DNA of 64,000 nucleotides from Planctomycetota bacterium. Its GTDB lineage: Bacteria; Planctomycetota; Phycisphaerae; UBA1845; UTPLA1. Location of the stretch: contig QEVG01000018.1 in assembly GCA_003576905.1 (NCBI GenBank), positions 1 to 64,000 on the forward strand, written 5' to 3'. Below are positions 9,162 through 17,293 of the stretch, piece by piece. The translations under genes were made by a program, and so were the position numbers. Position 1 is the stretch's first letter; each line of letters starts with the position of its first letter. The notes beneath the pieces are model-generated. The model searched no databases. It saw only the letters and a program-made list of their open reading frames with translations, and was not told where the DNA came from.

Positions 9162-9416
9162 ATGAAACCGACCGATCCCGAGGTGACACCGTTCACCCAC
9201 TGGCTCTCCGTTGAGCAGATTCGAAAGATGCAGCGCATGCGCCGCCAAACCGTCATCCAGGCAATGGAAGCCGGCGAATTGCCTTACGAACGGCGCGGCC
9301 GCATTCGCTACGCCCGACTTTCAGACGTTCAGCTTTGGGAGGAACGCCGACTCTCGCAGCCCAACACTCCGACCACTCACGTGATTTGCCCCGAGCTTGC
9401 AGATTTGGCCGGCTGA
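9162..9416 (+). CDS. Small helix-turn-helix (excisionase-like) protein
   Basis: From the ATG at 9162 this is an 84-residue protein. Its core (WLSVEQIRKMQRMRRQTVIQ ... GELPYERRGRIRYARLSDV) has the form of the MerR/excisionase helix-turn-helix: a helix pair, a short wing, then a basic tip. Such proteins act as recombination directionality factors or small repressors. It stands alone, not next to either integrase, so a regulatory role for the downstream antirestriction genes is equally likely. An upstream in-frame start at 9129 is possible but has no ribosome binding site. Confidence 0.65.
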   Translation: MKPTDPEVTPFTHWLSVEQIRKMQRMRRQTVIQAMEAGELPYERRGRIRYARLSDVQLWEERRLSQPNTPTTHVICPELADLAG

Positions 9417-9800
9417 CCGCTCCGCATCGTCTCACTTGGCGACCCATTCCGTCTGTCCCGTTGCGGCTCATCATCCAATTCCACCTTTGGCCTCTGACCA
9501 TTCGCCACATCGCCCGGCGCGATGAACAGCCCGGGCGTTGTTTCGGGCGATTCCGGCTTGCTCACTTTCTGACCGCTCCGCGTTCGGTCCGCTCCGCGGC
9601 TTAACGCCGCCGGTCTGCGCTCGGCATCGGCCGCGCCAGGCACGCTTCGCTCTTCGCCTGCGGCTTCGGCCTGTCACGCCCGCTGCAAGTCGCTCCGACC
9701 TGGAGCAGACCGCCCGCTGCGCTTTTGTCCATCCGGTCCGGGCTTTTGGTTTCCCACGGCTCGTGAGGAAACCCAAAACCCCGAACACGGAGTCCAAATC
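9417..9800 (+). other. Gene-free GC-rich leader before the ArdC-like gene
   Basis: These 384 bp hold no convincing gene. Several short palindromic GC stretches occur, such as GGTTTCC...GGAAACC at about 9748-9776, just before the ArdC start. It may be a structured 5' untranslated region. No known riboswitch is recognised. Confidence 0.4.
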
Positions 9801-10613
9801 ATGAAAGTAGAGCAAGCCAAACAACTCGCCGACCAAGCCCTTAATCAGCTCATCGCCGCCGTCGAAGCGGGCGGATCAGATGCATTCAAGGCGTATCTGG
9901 CCACGATGGCCCGCTTCCACCGCTACAGCTTTGGAAACGTGATGATGATCGCCATGCAGCGACCCGATGCGACTCAGGTCGCGGGCTTCAATCGCTGGAA
10001 GGAGCTGGGGCGCTACGTGAAGGCCGGCGAAAGGGGCATCGCGATCATCGCGCCGATGCTCCTCCGCAAGAAGTCCGAGCCTGGCAACGGCGACGCGGCC
10101 GACGGCGAGGACGCCGAGAAGATTCTCCGCTTCAAAGCTGTGTACGTCTTCGATGTCAGCCAGACCGACGGCCAGCCGCTGCCAGAGCTGCACCGCGTCG
10201 GCGGCAATCCGAACGGCCACACCGACCGGCTCAAGCAGTTCATCGCCCAGCGCGGCATCGTGCTCGAATACTCCAGCGACATCGGCACGGCTGATGGTCT
10301 GTCCAAGGGCGGGACCATCGTGCTTCGCACCGATCTCCCACCCGCCGAGGAATTCTCGGTGCTGGTCCACGAACTCGCCCACGAGATGCTCCACCGCACC
10401 GAGCGGCGCAAGGAGACGAACAAGACTGTCCGCGAGACGGAGGCTGAAGCCGTCGCGTTCATCGTCTCCCAGGCCATCGGCCTTGACACCAACTCGGCCT
10501 GCTCCGACTACATCCGCCTCTACAACGGCGACCGCGAAACGCTCACCGAGTCGCTCGACTTCATTCAGAAGTCTGCCGCCGCCATCCTCGAAGCCATCAG
10601 CGAGGCTTCATAG
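9801..10613 (+). CDS. ArdC-like antirestriction protein with zinc metallopeptidase motif
   Basis: The 270-residue protein matches the ArdC family layout. The N-terminal half is the ssDNA-binding-type domain (FHRYSFGNVMMIAMQ, ATQVAGFNRWKELGRYVKAG, ERGIAIIAPM), and the C-terminal half is a zincin-like domain with HELAHEMLH and a downstream glutamate in ETEAEAVAFIVSQAIG. ArdC-type proteins are carried by conjugative elements and protect incoming single-stranded DNA from host restriction. Its presence supports a horizontal-transfer history for the element. The gene for an unknown 311-residue protein follows after a 100-bp spacer. Confidence 0.88.
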   Translation: MKVEQAKQLADQALNQLIAAVEAGGSDAFKAYLATMARFHRYSFGNVMMIAMQRPDATQVAGFNRWKELGRYVKAGERGIAIIAPMLLRKKSEPGNGDAADGEDAEKILRFKAVYVFDVSQTDGQPLPELHRVGGNPNGHTDRLKQFIAQRGIVLEYSSDIGTADGLSKGGTIVLRTDLPPAEEFSVLVHELAHEMLHRTERRKETNKTVRETEAEAVAFIVSQAIGLDTNSACSDYIRLYNGDRETLTESLDFIQKSAAAILEAISEAS

Positions 10614-10639
10614 GAGCCGCGTTTCACCGGAAATCGCAT

Positions 10640-10655
10640 GCCGACTTCGGTCGGC
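10640..10655 (+). other. UUCG-capped hairpin in the ardC-like downstream spacer
   Basis: GCCGAC and GTCGGC flank a TTCG tetraloop, giving a very stable hairpin 27 bp after the ArdC stop codon. A T-rich stretch (CTTTTTCTTT) follows after 11 nt, so it may act as a weak terminator or RNA stabiliser. Confidence 0.5.
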
Positions 10656-10702
10656 AAGAGCACATCTTTTTCTTTCGCAGCCATAACAGGAGGAAAACAT
10701 AA

Positions 10703-10717
10703 ATGCAGCACGCATGA
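10703..10717 (+). CDS. Possible four-codon leader cistron (MQHA)
   Basis: The only good ribosome binding site here, AGGAGG at 10688-10693, is correctly spaced for the ATG at 10703 and not for the start of the next gene at 10714. The four-codon frame ends in TGA, which overlaps that start as ATGA. This suggests translation of the 311-residue protein by termination-reinitiation. Confidence 0.4.
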   Translation: MQHA

Positions 10718-11649
10718 ACCGCGCCATCCAACAAGAATTCGTCTGGCCCGACGATACGCCGGCCCCCGAAGGCGCCGTCACTACGTCGGCCCTCCACGAG
10801 CCCGCCACGGTCAAGACTGTATCTGACACCGCGACGCTCGCTTCCCTTAAGGTGCCGGAAGTTGATCCACTTCCCATCGCCCGCCCGCTTCAAAATGCCG
10901 TTGACCAAGGCGTATTTGGTGTTACCACCGATGGCCCCATCAATCCTGACGAGAACGAAGTCCGGGCCATGACCGAAGAACATGGCCGCGAACTCGTGTC
11001 CCGTCTGGCAGACCTTCAGGTCGTCGAAGATTCACTTCGCACCGGAGAAGACCCACAAACAGGGAGAACGCCGAAGTCGCCGGAGGCATCGCGCAAGCTC
11101 CGCGAGCACCTCGACGCCGAACTGCCACGACTCAAGGCCGCGTACGCCGCGGCGCTGGAGGCCTTTGCGCGCGGATTCGGCGACTCCGCCGCCTCCGCGC
11201 TGGACGCTTGGGCACGAAAGACCGTTGCCGATTGCACCATCGAGCCCAAAGACCGCTACGACCCGGGACACCCGTGGCACTATTTGCTGCAAGGTGACAA
11301 TGCTCAGCCAATCCCAATTGAGCTGATCGAGCCGGACTTGGCACTCGGACAATTCATCGAGAGGGATCTACCGAAGAATCCGGCCAAGCGCCGCGAAAAA
11401 CTCCGCGCACTGCTCGCTGAGGAGGAGCAGCGTGTCACCGAAGACAAGCGGCGATATCAAGAAATTGTCGAAAAGGGCGCCGAGGCGCTTTCACGTTATG
11501 ACCGCGAAATCGCCCACACCAGCGACGAAATGGCCCGAGCCACTGCGCTTTCGCTCAAGTTCAATCATCTGCGATACGGCTTGGGCCGAATTGCTTGGAT
11601 GAGAAAGCAACTTGGAGTGGGCGATGCTCTGCTACCCACTCAGCATTGA
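10714..11649 (+). CDS. Conserved element protein of unknown function
   Basis: I do not recognise this 311-residue protein. Residues 1-90 are proline- and threonine-rich and probably flexible. The rest is strongly helical with two likely coiled-coil parts (near residues 75-150 and 225-275, for instance REKLRALLAEEEQRV). No signal peptide, membrane segment or catalytic motif is seen. It follows the ArdC-like gene on the same strand and is probably co-transcribed. Its start overlaps the stop of a possible tiny leader cistron. Confidence 0.75.
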   Translation: MNRAIQQEFVWPDDTPAPEGAVTTSALHEPATVKTVSDTATLASLKVPEVDPLPIARPLQNAVDQGVFGVTTDGPINPDENEVRAMTEEHGRELVSRLADLQVVEDSLRTGEDPQTGRTPKSPEASRKLREHLDAELPRLKAAYAAALEAFARGFGDSAASALDAWARKTVADCTIEPKDRYDPGHPWHYLLQGDNAQPIPIELIEPDLALGQFIERDLPKNPAKRREKLRALLAEEEQRVTEDKRRYQEIVEKGAEALSRYDREIAHTSDEMARATALSLKFNHLRYGLGRIAWMRKQLGVGDALLPTQH

Positions 11650-11724
11650 ATCCGTACACGACTTGCTGTCTCGCGCTTCACGTTGATTACCAATCGCAAC
11701 CCGTGATAACGTCTTGCCGAACCG

Positions 11725-12027
11725 ATGAAACACCCACGGACGTTTACAAAAACAGACTTCCAATTCGTCTGCCGACTTCGCTTCGAGGACTTGGAGGGAG
11801 AAAGCAACTTGCGCCGCCATTGCAGTCGATGCAACCTTGTTGTTCACAATCTCGACATGTACACGGATGAGGGCGTTCAGGCGCTCATCGAAGAGTCGGC
11901 TGCCAAAAACAGCCGTTTGTGCGTAAACGTTTCTAACCGTATTCCCGACGGTCGCCCGTGTAGGTCCCACCAGAGCAGCCCGCTCATGGGTGATGTCGGT
12001 CCCGAATTCTCTAAGAAGTTGAAGTAA
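11725..12027 (+). CDS. Small cysteine-containing protein, 3' end inside a repeat
   Basis: This 100-residue protein has the pattern RFEDLEG...LRRHCSRCNLVVHNL, a D/E-rich helix, then RLCVNV. It resembles the small domain with a CxxC motif and a third cysteine found at the N-terminus of some acidobacterial and planctomycete proteins (the W-L...RxCxxC...V.dls...C type). Function is unknown. The last 25 codons lie in the dispersed repeat described at 11950-12086, so the gene's native end has probably been replaced. No clear ribosome binding site precedes the ATG. Confidence 0.45.
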   Translation: MKHPRTFTKTDFQFVCRLRFEDLEGESNLRRHCSRCNLVVHNLDMYTDEGVQALIEESAAKNSRLCVNVSNRIPDGRPCRSHQSSPLMGDVGPEFSKKLK

Positions 12028-12086
12028 CTCCGCTGTTTTTGAGTAGCAATCGTCTGCGTGATACGGATGCGGTATGGAGACGCGAG
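11950..12086. repeat. Dispersed repeat, copy A
   Basis: This is about 80% identical to copy B at 16025-16214, including the segments CCCGAATTCT, GTTGAAGTAAC and TTTTTGAGTAGCAATCG, in direct orientation. Copy A lacks a 64-bp stretch that copy B has. On the minus strand one frame is conserved between the copies (the pattern LLQxLxEFGxDITxxRAALVG), which hints at a decayed coding segment. Confidence 0.75.
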
Positions 12087-12302
12087 GGAGACTTGCTTCG
12101 AGCCGCACGCTCGAAACGCCAATAGTCACCTTTCCATACACTACATCCGAACCGTGAACACATTACCATATCGGCTTCCGAACTCGATCGAGTGTGCACA
12201 TAATGTATTCACTCCCGGTGAGGCTTGCGTCCCCTTTTTCCCCTTGACGCGCCTCTCCAGCTCTGCTACGAGTCAATTTGGTCATACTTGCCTTCTTCTG
12301 AT

Positions 12303-12743
12303 ATGAGAACAATCATGCTACGCATCCTTCTATTATTTACCGTCCCGTTCCTTGTGCTTACATCGGCCGCTGTCGCCACGCCGCAACTAAAGTACTGCGA
12401 GGGGACAGTGCAAGTCTTTGTTGAAGACGATGCGGCTGGTGTCGCCATGCTTGACATCACGGGCACCAAGATCCTTGGCACTCAGAACACTTGTGAATAC
12501 TCGAACTGCGTACCATACTACTGGAACGGCAGTGCATTCGCGCAGGGTGGTGGATCGTACCGACGGGCGTGGATTCTTAAGGCTGACAAGGAACTTACAG
12601 CTGCTGCCATGACCGCCGCCAGCCGCTACGATAGCAACAACAATAAGCGTACGGCGTACTTCGCGTTTAGGACCGAGCAGGCTTATGGCGGTAGCGGGAC
12701 TCACGATTACTACACATGCGCTGTTGTCAGCGTATGGTGGTAA
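12303..12743 (+). CDS. Small secreted protein of unknown function
   Basis: The ATG at 12303 gives 146 residues with a clear signal peptide (MRTIMLRILLLFTVPFLVLT then a VATP cleavage area). The mature part has four cysteines (YCEG, NTCEYSNC, YTCAV) and many tyrosines, serines and asparagines, as in exported proteins. No family is recognised. It lies between two copies of the dispersed repeat, beside a second exported protein, in DNA of lower GC content than the rest of the element. An upstream in-frame start would spoil the signal peptide. Confidence 0.65.
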   Translation: MRTIMLRILLLFTVPFLVLTSAAVATPQLKYCEGTVQVFVEDDAAGVAMLDITGTKILGTQNTCEYSNCVPYYWNGSAFAQGGGSYRRAWILKADKELTAAAMTAASRYDSNNNKRTAYFAFRTEQAYGGSGTHDYYTCAVVSVWW

Positions 12744-12801
12744 AGTTTTGCGTACAACGCTTTACTACGTATGCGCCCCACGCATGTAAGACCTTGCCCA
12801 T

Positions 12802-14172
12802 ATGATCATTAATTGCACCGCCAACCGCCTTATACACGCGGCATTGTTTGCGGCTCTCGTAATTACACATGTGTGTTGGCCTCACACCGCCCGCGCTGAT
12901 ACTCGCCTGTTTCAACTAGACTGCGACACCTGTGTGAGCTACGGTCACGACTCTGTTGGCCTGCGTGATCTCAATTCAGACAACATCATCGAGTTTGCTA
13001 TCTCGGACCCCGATTATGACGACGGTACGGGCGCGGTGTTTATATACTCCGGCGCCACCGGAACATTGCTATACACGATAGCGGGCGAGGATGAGGAAGA
13101 CCGGTTTGGCTCGTCCTTGGCGTTTACAGACTTAAATAATGATGGCGCAAGAGACCTCTTGGTTGGCGCGACAGGGTACACCACACCGAATTGCCAAGGC
13201 GGGAGCTTACCACCCGGTCACCAATACGTTGGCTATGCCAAGGGCTTTACTCTCTCTCAGTCAGCCGCCACTCAATTGTTTAAGATCACCGGCTCGGCTA
13301 ACGATCTATTCGGGATCTCAGTGGCCGGTCTCGGCGACATCAACAGCGACGACGTCACTGATTTCGTTATAGGGAAAGCGAACAATTCTAACGGAGTGTG
13401 CGACGCTCAAAATGCACTCCAGGGTGTACTCGCATTTTATGCTGGAGCGAGTTCTGGCTCAACACGGTCATTAATCAGGAACACGTACATTGGGGTCGGC
13501 CATGGTCTTGTCGGCCTTGCAACCGGTGGAGACGTAGATGGCGATGGCATAGATGATGCGCTTGGCCGTGCCGCTTCGCGTGTCGTCGTGTTTTCCGGCG
13601 ACAATGGCGATGTTATAGGTCTCGTCACACGACAGAGTCAGGATTTTGACCTGTTCGGGGCACAAATAATATCTGACATGAATAGCGACGGGTTCGATGA
13701 CGTTGGAGTGTGTGAGTCTGTGTCCTCATCGCAGCAATCTGTGCAGGACGCCGCAACCAACACCCTAAGTCTATTTAGCGGCGATGATGATGGAAATGGC
13801 TCAATTACGCTGCATGCGTCTATTGTGCGCAAGGGGTACGGGTTTTGCCGTAGCATCGCTAATCTGGGCGATTACAACGCCGATGGAGTGCATGACGTGC
13901 TTGTGGGAAGTCCCTCTAACCATACCGTGACTGGTCGGTACGAGATCTATTCCGATTCCCTCGACAAGCTCACAAGTGGAGTCATAGCCGGCGAGAGTGC
14001 AATGGGGCATCTCGCATTTGGCCTCAACGCGGACATTAATTCAGACGGCCGAAACGACATTGTGCTAGCCGGAAAGCCTGGTACTATCCGCAAACGAGTA
14101 TTTGTCCTGTCTCCGGGTGTCGCGAAAACACCAGGATACCGTGTTAGTGATGGGCTTGTAAGTCCGTTCTAG
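12802..14172 (+). CDS. Exported FG-GAP/integrin-alpha-like beta-propeller protein
   Basis: The 456-residue protein begins with a signal peptide ending near HTARA. It contains about six FG-GAP repeats of the integrin alpha type, each with a calcium-loop signature such as DLNSDN, DLNNDGARD, DINSDDVTD, DVDGDGIDD, DMNSDGFDD, DYNADGVHD and DINSDGRND. These repeats fold into a seven-bladed propeller and usually act in adhesion or surface recognition. There is no C-terminal anchor, so the protein is probably secreted or loosely surface-bound. It follows the small secreted protein on the same strand. The surrounding DNA looks foreign to the rest of the element. Confidence 0.85.
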   Translation: MIINCTANRLIHAALFAALVITHVCWPHTARADTRLFQLDCDTCVSYGHDSVGLRDLNSDNIIEFAISDPDYDDGTGAVFIYSGATGTLLYTIAGEDEEDRFGSSLAFTDLNNDGARDLLVGATGYTTPNCQGGSLPPGHQYVGYAKGFTLSQSAATQLFKITGSANDLFGISVAGLGDINSDDVTDFVIGKANNSNGVCDAQNALQGVLAFYAGASSGSTRSLIRNTYIGVGHGLVGLATGGDVDGDGIDDALGRAASRVVVFSGDNGDVIGLVTRQSQDFDLFGAQIISDMNSDGFDDVGVCESVSSSQQSVQDAATNTLSLFSGDDDGNGSITLHASIVRKGYGFCRSIANLGDYNADGVHDVLVGSPSNHTVTGRYEIYSDSLDKLTSGVIAGESAMGHLAFGLNADINSDGRNDIVLAGKPGTIRKRVFVLSPGVAKTPGYRVSDGLVSPF

Positions 14173-14249
14173 GTACCTCCAATTGTTACGGTTATCTTCC
14201 TCCGTCGATGACCCTTAAGAACAGCCGCTCGTCACGCCCTCGTCAATCC

Positions 14250-15872
14250 TTACACGCATTGAGGAGCCGGGATTACAAGCGCTACACCCTGCAGCCTCCG
14301 TACTCGCACGCAATATGGAAGCTCCGAGTGAGTGAATCCAAGGGTCATGAACTTCATGTCCATTCCGCGTGGCTCGGATAGTTGTGCTGACATACCAGCG
14401 ATAATTCCAAGGATTATTCGTCCATTCAGCAGCAATGCAGGGATGTCGCCATCCTCGGCGCTGCCACGAACAAGTACGACCCCGTCCTGGCCTCGTACGA
14501 GCTCCTGAACGCTAGTGTCAGCCAGGGGCTGTGCGCGATCCGCTCGTAGTTGTCGGAGCTCCCGAAGGGCTTGCTTGCTGAGGGCCAGCTCCTCCGTAAA
14601 CATGGGATTGCGAGAGGCAGCCAAGTACAGAACTATCTCCTCACTCAATTGCTGTCCGGCGGGCTGCGGAAAGGGCATACGAGCATCACGCTCCGCTGAA
14701 AATCGCTTCATGTAGGTTACGATGCCGTCGATGTACGTCGCATGGCGAGGACCAAGTGTTTGAGCGACAGCACAGGTACCTGCTACATACAGCATCAACA
14801 GTATCATGCAGGTCGCTTGCCCCAGGAGGTGCGCGTACTTGTTAGTTGTGCAAGATAGCGCGTCCATCACAATTAGTAGTCCCGCAGCCACAAATGGTAA
14901 AGCTAGATAGCTGTGATAAGGCGCGTAGAAGCCCCGGGCTAGCGCAAGGCCGCCCACTGAAGCTATTCCAAACGCATAGAGACCTATGACAAAGGGATTA
15001 GGTCGGCGCACTGCTATAATATAGATTGCGGGGAACGCTAGTACACCGGCACCAACCACTGTCAGTAATGGTCGCGCGGCTGTCACGTACGCTATTGAGT
15101 CGGTCGCGTAAAGAAGCGACACAGACGCCCATCCAACGAGGTGGGGAAATCCTAGGATAATATCCGTGGTCATGCTTGGGGCCCCCGGGTTTGGTGCCAC
15201 TTCTGGCATTGTCGCAACACACACGCTCACCCATACCACCCCTACGACCACACGCCATCTTAAGTGCGATCGAGAAAATGCGAGTATTGCCACCCCTGCA
15301 ACCCAGCCAATAATGCCCGAGCCACTTGTGTGTGTTGCAAAGTACATGAGCAAAAGGGCGCACGGTAGCAACACAGGCCGGTTGTGATCCAACGCCACGG
15401 ACAATGACCACAAGCTCACCGATACAAAAAACACAGTCAAGGCGACAACAAATTGAAAGCCCCAGAGAATATTGTTCCAGTGCCCACTGCTAAAACAAAT
15501 CATTCCGAGCAGTACGGCTGGCCAGCCCGCATTCATGTAGTCCCTCGGTAACCGCATAAACAATAGTACATAAAGTGCGAACAGGCACAAAAGCTGTACA
15601 GACATGAAAACGCGACTGTCAAAGCGACACCACGGACCCACGACACTATACAGGAGAGTGGGGAGTACGAGACTGTGTTCACCAAGAGTGACAACTGGTG
15701 GTGATTGGCCAGCGGCGGTCAGGCGAGCCCACTGAACAAGTTCCCATTCATCTGTTACCGGTGCGGGATTCCAAAACCGTCCAGCAATCATCGCGAGGAA
15801 AGCCAGCGGCACAAGCCCGGCTGCAAACGTCGTTGCACGCGCGAAAGTCACTGAATCTGAATAGGTACGCAT
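14250..15872 (-). CDS. Polytopic membrane protein, possible glycosyltransferase-like
   Basis: This is a 540-residue integral membrane protein with about ten to eleven hydrophobic segments in residues 15-390 and a soluble C-terminal part. After the first membrane segment comes a loop with APVTDEWELVQWARL, an acidic pair at the position where GT-C glycosyltransferases keep catalytic aspartate or glutamate. This resemblance is weak. The C-terminal domain includes a helical stretch (SKQALRELRQLRADRAQP) and an aspartate/glycine-rich region. It is convergent to the FG-GAP gene and lies within the repeat-flanked cassette. A role in modifying surface polymers is only a guess. Confidence 0.65.
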   Translation of the reverse strand: MRTYSDSVTFARATTFAAGLVPLAFLAMIAGRFWNPAPVTDEWELVQWARLTAAGQSPPVVTLGEHSLVLPTLLYSVVGPWCRFDSRVFMSVQLLCLFALYVLLFMRLPRDYMNAGWPAVLLGMICFSSGHWNNILWGFQFVVALTVFFVSVSLWSLSVALDHNRPVLLPCALLLMYFATHTSGSGIIGWVAGVAILAFSRSHLRWRVVVGVVWVSVCVATMPEVAPNPGAPSMTTDIILGFPHLVGWASVSLLYATDSIAYVTAARPLLTVVGAGVLAFPAIYIIAVRRPNPFVIGLYAFGIASVGGLALARGFYAPYHSYLALPFVAAGLLIVMDALSCTTNKYAHLLGQATCMILLMLYVAGTCAVAQTLGPRHATYIDGIVTYMKRFSAERDARMPFPQPAGQQLSEEIVLYLAASRNPMFTEELALSKQALRELRQLRADRAQPLADTSVQELVRGQDGVVLVRGSAEDGDIPALLLNGRIILGIIAGMSAQLSEPRGMDMKFMTLGFTHSELPYCVRVRRLQGVALVIPAPQCV

Positions 15873-16024
15873 GTCGTACTGAATTTACAGCAGGGTGAAC
15901 TGCACTCTAGCAGATCAGCCAACGTCTGTGCGAGACGCTTTTTTGTAAGAAAAGGTGCTCCTGTCGGACATGCCGCCGCCTAACAAACCCGATTGTGCGT
16001 CAACACCGCGATGCGGCTACTCAA

Positions 16025-16214
16025 CGGCCGCCCGGGCGGCCCCAACCAAAGCAGCCCGATCTTGGGTTATGTCTCTCCCGAATTCTTCAAGATGTTGAAG
16101 TAACGACCCAGCTTGAAGCATTCCCAGTTTCGTCCCTTCCCGGCACTTTGCCCAATCCACTGTTTTTGAGTAGCAATCGCCTGCGTGATATGGATGCCGT
16201 ATGGAGACACGACG
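16025..16214. repeat. Dispersed repeat, copy B
   Basis: This is the direct partner of copy A at 11950-12086, with a 64-bp extra segment (about 16105-16168). The two copies bracket roughly 4.1 kb carrying the secreted, FG-GAP and membrane protein genes. The interval 15873-16024 beside it holds no gene. Confidence 0.75.
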
Positions 16215-16860
16215 ATTGCCGCGGGGCACGTTTCGAACTAAACGCAGGGTTCAAGGCCGCGGGCGGCCGCGCCAGGCTCGATCGAGCGCAACATTGCGAC
16301 CTTGTGCCACCGACTATCGCGGCCGCGGGACGTTGCTGTCCAAGGGTGAGGCGGCGTTTTTTGGACCGCTTCGAATGGCTGCCGGACGCCATTATCTCAT
16401 CATGTGTAAAGTGCGGCTGGCCGACGTGGTGACATGCTCGGTCCGGCGCGATAGGCGCGGACCATTTAGCGCCATATCCCAAAAACACCTCGATTTCGTG
16501 CTTTGCGATCCGACTACGACCCAGGTCGTAATGGCCGTCGAATTGGACGACCGGTCGCACGAACAGGCGGGCCGACGGCGACGCGATGCCTTTGTGAACC
16601 AAGTCCTGGCCGCCGCAGGCGTGCGGCTGATTCGTTTTCGCGCTGCCTATCGGTATTCCATTCCCGACATCCGCGACCGAATCATGGCCAGTCAAAACAA
16701 CATGCATGATGCTCGAAAGCCGTTTGCCTGCGGAGCCTCCGAAGGCACGCAACGTTACGCGTCACAATCGAACCGATCGGATTATCACACGCGAAATACC
16801 GCCGGAGCGCCCTCCGACTCGGGTCCAATCCGGCAGCGTGGGGAAGGGCAGGGCAGGTGA
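16201..16860 (+). CDS. DUF2726-type nuclease-like protein with a replaced 5' end
   Basis: Residues about 46-165 match the DUF2726 domain: LLSKGEAAFF at its start, CKVRLADVV, ISQKHLDFVLCDP, VMAVELDDRSHE, RDAFVNQVLAAAGV and LIRF. The LDFVLCD...VELDD pattern is a PD-(D/E)XK-like arrangement. The first 45 residues are arginine-rich, unlike the family, and begin inside repeat copy B, so the original 5' end has probably been lost. Translation might start at the ATG in the repeat or at a TTG near 16333. Residues after 165 have no counterpart in the family. The biochemical role is not known; the domain often occurs with topoisomerase or nuclease parts. Confidence 0.55.
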   Translation: METRRLPRGTFRTKRRVQGRGRPRQARSSATLRPCATDYRGRGTLLSKGEAAFFGPLRMAAGRHYLIMCKVRLADVVTCSVRRDRRGPFSAISQKHLDFVLCDPTTTQVVMAVELDDRSHEQAGRRRRDAFVNQVLAAAGVRLIRFRAAYRYSIPDIRDRIMASQNNMHDARKPFACGASEGTQRYASQSNRSDYHTRNTAGAPSDSGPIRQRGEGQGR

Positions 16861-16961
16861 TTCGGACCTGCTCAGCATCGGCCGCCATCGCCGGGGACCC
16901 CCTCGATGAGCCCCGACGACGACGGCCGAATACGGCAGTCTGATGAGAGCGCACCTTTCAT

Positions 16962-16980
16962 GATGTTGCTATGCAACATC
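16962..16980. promoter_or_regulatory. Perfect 8-bp inverted repeat, possible operator
   Basis: GATGTTGC and GCAACATC are separated by TAT, 76 bp upstream of the small gene at 17057. The size fits a repressor operator. The rest of the 16861-17056 interval has no gene. Confidence 0.45.
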
Positions 16981-17056
16981 CGCCGGGGATACCCGCATAA
17001 CGCAATTATCAGGTGGAGCTGATCGAATCCTCGTAACGATGGTTGGAGAAACGCAT

Positions 17057-17293
17057 ATGGCAAAGAACGCGTCGAACAAACCCGTTCACGAGATTCGCTA
17101 TGGCAGCATCAAGGCGGTGATCTGGAAAAATGAGACCGCCAACGGCGTGATGCACAACGTCACCGTCGCCCGGATCTACAAGGATGGCGAGGACTGGAAG
17201 GAGTCGAACGGCTTTGGCCGCGACGACCTTCTCATTCTGGCCAAGGCGCTCAACGACGCCCATTCCTGGATTCACGCCCAGAAGGCCGCGTAA
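17057..17293 (+). CDS. Small conserved element protein (IKAVIWKNE family)
   Basis: The ATG at 17057 has GGAGAA six bases upstream and gives 78 residues. The sequence (YGSIKAVIWKNE, HNVTVARIYKDGEDWKES, GRDDLLILAKALNDAHSWI) is a single compact domain: beta strands followed by one helix. Similar small proteins are frequent in planctomycete accessory regions and look somewhat like PC4-type single-stranded-DNA-binding domains. That comparison is from memory of the pattern and is not proven. It is followed by a hairpin-rich untranslated region and two more small genes. Confidence 0.75.
   Translation: MAKNASNKPVHEIRYGSIKAVIWKNETANGVMHNVTVARIYKDGEDWKESNGFGRDDLLILAKALNDAHSWIHAQKAA

Noticed and set aside
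12028-16200. Integron gene cassette with attC sites
   Set aside because: A GCCTAAC-like core occurs near 15978, but no paired inverse core or consistent attC fold was found, and no integron integrase is present.
16087-16752. 221-codon minus-strand frame opposite the DUF2726 domain
   Set aside because: It is antisense to a clear domain and runs through the dispersed repeat; its composition is that of a shadow frame.
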